From positions 992,001 to 1,056,000 of the forward strand of contig JABELC010000010.1 of NCBI GenBank assembly GCA_028455995.1: 64,000 nt of DNA. The letters are read 5' to 3'. The notes beneath the pieces are model-generated. The model made no database searches. It was not told the origin of the DNA and worked only from the letters and a program-made list of their open reading frames with translations. The stretch's first letter is position 1; each line of letters starts with the position of its first letter. The position numbers and the translations under genes are program-made. Source of the stretch: Scleromitrula shiraiana. Its lineage: Eukaryota; Ascomycota; Leotiomycetes; Helotiales; Sclerotiniaceae. Shown in pieces: positions 59,216 through 64,000 of the stretch.

Positions 59216-62140
59216 CTACAATAAAGGTTTGGACATAGGAGCGATAATGCCTTGTTTGACCAATACTCTTGGTTTCGTGGCATCCTGGAATGTCTCCTTG
59301 GTTGCCCATTCTGGCCCAACTGGTAATCGTAAAGACCTCTCATATTGCTGTCTGGTTTCGAAGGGATGTGGTAATTGTGATGCATAGTATTTGCCATTCT
59401 AAAGAACAAGCGGCATTAGTAAATTATATCAAATAACAAAATAGATGTAAAAAATATTACGTACCTTCTTGACACGTTTCTCGTTGATGATAACGCGTTC
59501 AAGTTTTGCATCTTTCCTCTTGTCTGCCTTGATGCCCTCCAACTTGGTAAGGAATCTTCCCTTGTTCTTCGCCTTTTCCCTCTTGCTCACACCATCTCCT
59601 ACCCAACTACCCCATCCAGGTAATGTATTATCGATGACCTTTTCATCTTCATCCTCGATGGTTTGATTCTTCTCTGCTTCGAAATCTCCAACTACATCAG
59701 CGCCAGCAAATGCACGTTTAATGAGCTCTTGATCTTTGATGGCGAATGGCAAGCGAACAGCGCCGCCATCATCACTATCGTCTTCGGAAGATACTTCAAG
59801 AGTTTGAGTAGTTTTTGATTTCGAAATCTTGGGCTTTGGTTGTTTGGCAATGACAGCTGCTTTTGATAGATCAAGCTCTTCTACATCCATGGCATTGTTG
59901 CTCTTGTGTCTTCTTTTCTTGGCTTCTGCGTTTGTGACAAAGTCGGATTTTATAGGTACCTTAGACCAGGCGCCACCCTCTGTAGCAACTTCGGGCTGTG
60001 CCTGTGAAGGTTTTGGCAAGGGTTTGCTCAACCCAGTAGCTTTCTTTGACTTTGATGTGCTCATTGCGGTTTTTGGTTCGTTATCTAACCCATGAATTAC
60101 CACGTCTTGATTATCCTCATCTTCCGAAGGATCAGCCTCCTCAAATTCGTTGGCCTTTTGTGGTTTGGTAGATACATCATTCGTCTTGTTGCTTCCAGGT
60201 CCAAATATCCTACGTCCAATATCACCATCTTCTTCATCCTCACTTGAACTTTCCTCTCCCGCGAGTTCCTTTCGCATTTCCTCCACCATAGCATCATTAG
60301 CCTGTTTACGAGATGCTTCTGCGTTTCGCATAAACTTCATATTGGCCAATTTTGAACCTGGGACCGATTCATCGACCGCATCCGAACCTCCAAGCTTTTC
60401 TAGGCGTCGGAGGAGTCGCTTTTGTTCAGCCTCGTCGTCATCCTCACTCATATCCTCGTCTGAATCGTCCATAGACTCATCCGAACCGTCCTCGAATTCC
60501 TTTCTCACTGCTTTACCTTCCACTCGCTTACGTAATTCCTCTTCTCTTCGTGCCATCTCCGTGATACCATCCCTAGCATCTTCGTCCCAAGCTGCCCGAC
60601 CTGTTGCCTTCGTAGCCTTTGCCCATTTGCTATTGCGATGCTTTGCTCCCATTCTCTCGGTAGCACGTCGTCGATCTTGAGCTTCTTGTTCATCTTCAGA
60701 AGGAACATAACCGCCTTCTTCCAGAGCTTCTCTATTGGCCCTCTCTTCCTTCTCACGCTGCTTTCGATGTACTTTACGATATGACTTACTCTTAATCTTC
60801 TTTATTCGCTTCGCCTTAACTTCTTCGCGGAAGAGTAGCTCTCGTGCCATTCGTAATTGATCCCTTCGGGCTTTAACTTCTTCCATAGATAGTTTATTCG
60901 TCTCCAATTCCTCAAACTCTCTAATTCGATCTTCGTCATCTTTACCACCTGCAGTAGCAAGACCACTCTCCTCCAGAATTGTTTGAATAGTGGCTTCAAG
61001 CTCATTGAATGGTTTGGATTGACCCGTCACCTGAAGTTTGTTGTTTTTGCGTGCTGAATCTGCATCCGGGTCCGCGAGAGGAAACATTAAATGATCTGCT
61101 CGTCGGTTATGCTTCACAGTATCTGTCCATCTATCCAATGTCTCCTTGCTCTTGTCATATGCTGCACTGCGATCCAAACGATCCTGCTGGCGTCTTGCCA
61201 ATGGAACCTCAAGCTTGCCAGAAATCTTTTTACCATCTCCCTTAGCATCCGACTCCAAGAACTTCAGAGATTTCTTAATATGCGGATCACTAATCTTAGG
61301 CAGCCCGAGATCTTCCAAAGTCAACTTATTTTTCGAGGTAAGACCAAAGTCTGAAGGTGTATTATATTCGCTAGCCCCATCACTTCGCTGCTTCGCGAGG
61401 ACTTTGCTCTCATTCTGTGGCAAATTAGCAATGAGGCTTTGCAGAGCGGCGAGTTTTGTTGGGTCCGTAGAGTCGTCTTCGTCGTCAGTAGATGTGGTAG
61501 AAGAATCATCACCGCTTTCCTCGCTCTCGTCGTCAGAACCATCTGCGCCATCGTCCTCGTCGTCATCTTCTGACGCATCTAGCATATCTGCAAGATCAAC
61601 TGCGCACTCTCCCAGATCTCCCTCTTCTAACTCAGAATCAGAATCTTCCCCCTCATCATCTTCGTCCAGGTTCAAATCCTTGGTTTTTGTGGAGCGTTTC
61701 TTTGAAGCTTTCTTGCTGCCCGTGGTTCCCGAAAAAGCAAACCCCTCATATCTTTCTTCGTCACTCTCTCCGAAAGCGTCGTCACTGTCAAGATCACTAT
61801 CATCATCACTATCGACCTCTCCCATTTTCCACGTATTCCCCTCGCTATCACTTCCCTCGTCAATATCTAATTCATCGAATCGACCCTTTGCTGGACCCTT
61901 CTTTTGTTTTTTGAAACTAGATTCCTCTTCACTATCCTCATCTTCATCACCGTCATCTCTGCTTCGTTTTCCAGGTCTATTGCCACCTTCAGCATGCCCC
62001 AATCGACTTTGTCTGATTTTGTGTCGCTCAGGAACTTGTTGCTGTGCGGCGGAAAATGCATCAATCGTCTTTCTTTTCGACTTGGTTCGAACTTTAGGCT
62101 GCTTTAGCAGCGATCTACCATGAGATTGTCTTCCAGGCAT
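59216..62140 (-). CDS. UTP14: Utp14, U3 snoRNP / small-subunit processome protein
   Basis: Nucleolar protein of the 90S pre-ribosome needed for 18S rRNA maturation; in yeast it activates the Dhr1 helicase. Exons 62140-59465 and 59398-59216 give 952 aa. The N terminus is basic (MPGRQSHGRSLLKQPKVRTK), followed by long acidic Ser/Asp/Glu tracts (about residues 60-235). The Utp14 core includes LMFPLADPDADSARKNNKL, KIKSKSYRKVHRKQREK and SKWAKATKATGRAAWDE. The C-terminal GWGSWVGDGVSKREKAKNK segment and the second-exon end (NGKYYASQLPHPFETRQQYE) are hallmark Utp14 motifs. The last exon is missed if the intron 59464-59399 is read through. It is divergent from mL41 over 196 bases. Confidence 0.96.
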
Positions 62141-62336
62141 AATTGTGCGATCACTCGATTGTCTTTGCGATGTCCTAGAATTGATGATGGACGATAGTTT
62201 ATCAATTTTATCGGGAAACTTTTTTTCAGTGGGACCCGGCTGATTGCGGCCGCTAGCGGATATCTGATTTGAGATCTTCGATATTGAAGCATTTGCAGAA
62301 CAAAATTTAATTTAAAGTCCCAATACTATCGCAATC
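62141..62336. promoter_or_regulatory. Bidirectional promoter, UTP14 / mL41
   Basis: 196 bases between divergent starts of a cytosolic-ribosome-assembly gene and a mitochondrial ribosomal protein gene. GC-rich words GGACCCGGC and GCGGCCGC lie near 62230-62255. Confidence 0.5.
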
Positions 62337-62707
62337 ATGAGAGTCACTCAATGGCTGATGAAACGGCCATCTCGGCATGCCCTTACCACGAAGCAGACAA
62401 ACAAGGGATTCTACAAGGGTACCGGAACTGGTTCGACGGGTCGACATACAAAACATGGAGGATATATAATCGAATGGGAGAAAGTCAGGACTTATGTTGT
62501 GCCACCGAACTTGAGCACATTCAAGGTGCGATCTCCCAAATATATTGTTGGGAGTTGGGCATGTTGCTAATTGGGATATAGCTTACGCCTTTCGTGACGA
62601 GAACAATCAAGGCTCCTCGAGGTCGATTCGAGAATGATCCTAAAGGTGCATTCAGTGGGGAAGCATATCTAGCAAAGTGGAAGGATCTCTCTGATCATCA
62701 GATTTGA
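62337..62707 (+). CDS. MRPL27: Mitochondrial large-subunit ribosomal protein mL41 (MRPL27)
   Basis: Exons 62337-62525 and 62582-62707 give 104 aa, the usual small size. The N terminus is basic and mitochondrial-targeting in style (MRVTQWLMKRPSRHALTTKQ). The conserved core is KGFYKGTGTGSTGRHTKHGG, then VPPNLSTFKLTPFVTR across the intron. The C terminus ends KWKDLSDHQI. The reading that runs through the intron (ending SWACC) is wrong: it loses the conserved LTPFV and the tail. Confidence 0.93.
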
Positions 62708-63204
62708 GCGGCTTTTATGGAATGGTATGACCGCATGATGTTTCTCATGCTGGGAGTTTTGGCTGATCGTATACAGGCTTATTGGTTGGGAAAATGGCGT
62801 TAGCAATTGTATAAAGATGTATTAACATAACGACTATAACATTATATCCTTATGAGTCGAATGTGATGGATTATGGAGCAGGTTCCTGAGAGTGTACGGT
62901 TGGAGGCTGGGTGTGCGTTTAGGCTGTGATATACCAGACAAGTCCTGTAAAGTTCCAGAGAACACGCTCATTTAGAAGATCTCCAAGTAAACCGATATCT
63001 GATGACTATCCAAGACGAAATGTATCCACATTGTATCATATATGTAGGAAACTTTACTCTCACTTATTGTTTTAAATTTCAATCAGTGAATTAGGTAGTT
63101 CCGAACATAGAGAGTACCCAAAATCATGAACGAAGTTTACCCTAAAGTGTGTGGTTACATTACGAATACTATTTTCAAAGTTTATATAGTCTTGTCCAAA
63201 CCCA
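62708..63204. other. Spacer between convergent gene ends
   Basis: 497 bases; nothing recognised. Confidence 0.45.
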
Positions 63205-64000
63205 TTACTCTTTCATGTCTATCCTTTCTAACTGCCCCAATCTTGCTCTAATCCACGCCTCAAATGCCGCAAAAAACTGCACTCCCCCAAACTTCTCGCA
63301 GAACTCCAACAATGCCTTATACCGCTCTACGCCATCTCCATCCATCCCCGTTGCCCTCTCCACCTTCGCCAAATCGACCGGACAGAGATATGGCGGTTGT
63401 CTAGCATCTTCCAAAATCGAAGCGCTTCCCTGCATGCAACAGGCATAGTATACACAGTGATCTATCCCAAAACAATGTCCCAATTCATGGCTTGCCGTGC
63501 GGCAAACACGACTTAACCAAAGCCCCGCCAACAATTTTGAAACCAAAGTTGAGATTGCACAGTTCTCTAACGAAGGAAGAGAAGAATGGCGAGTAACTGC
63601 TATCTCTAATGGGCTTCCTTCAATCGCAAAATGAGACTCCTTATCCTTTCCCAGTTTACCATTCTTCTTACTTACCAACCCATCGCAGCACCGAGACACA
63701 TAGTCTTCGCAACAACTAGCAGGCCAAGCATGATCCCTCGTAACCCCCTGTTTCTCATCTAAAGCCGGATTGTATCTCGCTCTCGAAACAACAGCAACTC
63801 TACTCCCTCCAAATGCCCTCCCACATACAAATTCATCCTCGTCATCTTCATAGAGATCTTGATCCACTAACATTATCAATGCATATGCATCACTTGGTAA
63901 AATAGAGATAGCTACGTCTAGAAGATCGTTGAGATTTAGCTGGTGGGGGTAAATTTTGGATGGGCTGACACGGTGTTGAATTCCTATCACTTCGTCGGTG
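63205..64000 (-). CDS. Archaemetzincin-like zinc metalloprotease, 5' end beyond the window
   Basis: Open from the stop at 63205 to the right edge, about 265 residues. The first in-window candidate start is a GTG, so the true start lies outside. The zinc site is HELGHCFGIDHC, followed by YYACCMQGSASILEDARQPP and YLCPVDLAK. This is the archaemetzincin signature: HExxHxxGxxH plus a set of conserved Cys and the Met turn. An upstream segment (PSDAYALIMLVDQDLYEDDE, CGRAFGG, RVAVVSRARY) matches the family's substrate-strand region. Aminopeptidase activity is known for human AMZ2; the fungal role is unclear. No break is seen. Confidence 0.9.
   Translation of the reverse strand, partial: TDEVIGIQHRVSPSKIYPHQLNLNDLLDVAISILPSDAYALIMLVDQDLYEDDEDEFVCGRAFGGSRVAVVSRARYNPALDEKQGVTRDHAWPASCCEDYVSRCCDGLVSKKNGKLGKDKESHFAIEGSPLEIAVTRHSSLPSLENCAISTLVSKLLAGLWLSRVCRTASHELGHCFGIDHCVYYACCMQGSASILEDARQPPYLCPVDLAKVERATGMDGDGVERYKALLEFCEKFGGVQFFAAFEAWIRARLGQLERIDMKE

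Noticed and set aside
61146..62123. 325-codon plus-strand open frame, Ser-rich
   Set aside because: It is the antisense of the acidic Asp/Glu/Ser tracts of UTP14; the composition fully explains the openness.

Overview
This window is fungal nuclear DNA from a filamentous ascomycete. Nearly every gene has short introns (about 50-120 bp) with GTAAGT-like donors, and intergenic DNA is AT-rich with many microsatellites. The mix of a highly reducing polyketide cluster, a pectin methylesterase and a GH81 glucanase fits a plant-associated leotiomycete of the Botrytis/Sclerotinia type. That placement is an inference from gene style, not a database match. Exon boundaries were worked out by hand from splice sites, reading frame and family conservation; each listed set keeps frame.

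Positions 1-35,200 look like one secondary-metabolite cluster. It has two highly reducing polyketide synthases (PKS-A, minus strand, cut by the left edge; PKS-B, plus strand, complete, 16 exons) and two cytochrome P450s. Also present are a multi-pass wax-synthase-like O-acyltransferase, an alpha/beta hydrolase of the polyketide-transferase type, a long-chain acyl-CoA synthetase and a berberine-bridge-type FAD oxidase. Two FSH1/LovG-like serine hydrolases, two MFS transporters and a small AflR-like protein without a Zn2Cys6 domain complete the set. Many genes are paired head to head over short shared promoters. A TACCCGAG-like word recurs in several of these promoters and may be the cluster regulator's site. 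A plausible scheme: two chains are made, off-loaded by trans-acting hydrolases or transferred, oxidised by the P450s and the FAD oxidase, joined by acyl transfer, then exported.

Positions 35,200-42,600 are a gene-poor border. It has AT-rich spacers, one small Ser/Thr-rich secreted or anchored protein, a decayed PfkB-type sugar kinase (nonsense codon, frameshift, lost catalytic Asp) and a membrane-protein gene that also appears frame-broken.

Positions 42,600-64,000 are ordinary chromosome: pectin methylesterase, a DNAJC9-like J-protein, the telomere protein Stn1, a vacuolar Ca2+/H+ exchanger, a secreted GH81 endo-1,3-beta-glucanase, Utp14, mitochondrial ribosomal protein mL41, and an archaemetzincin-like protease cut by the right edge. 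Long spacers around 47.9-49.0 kb and 51.1-54.2 kb are rich in simple repeats. A 153-bp MITE-like element with target-site duplication lies at 30,023-30,175.
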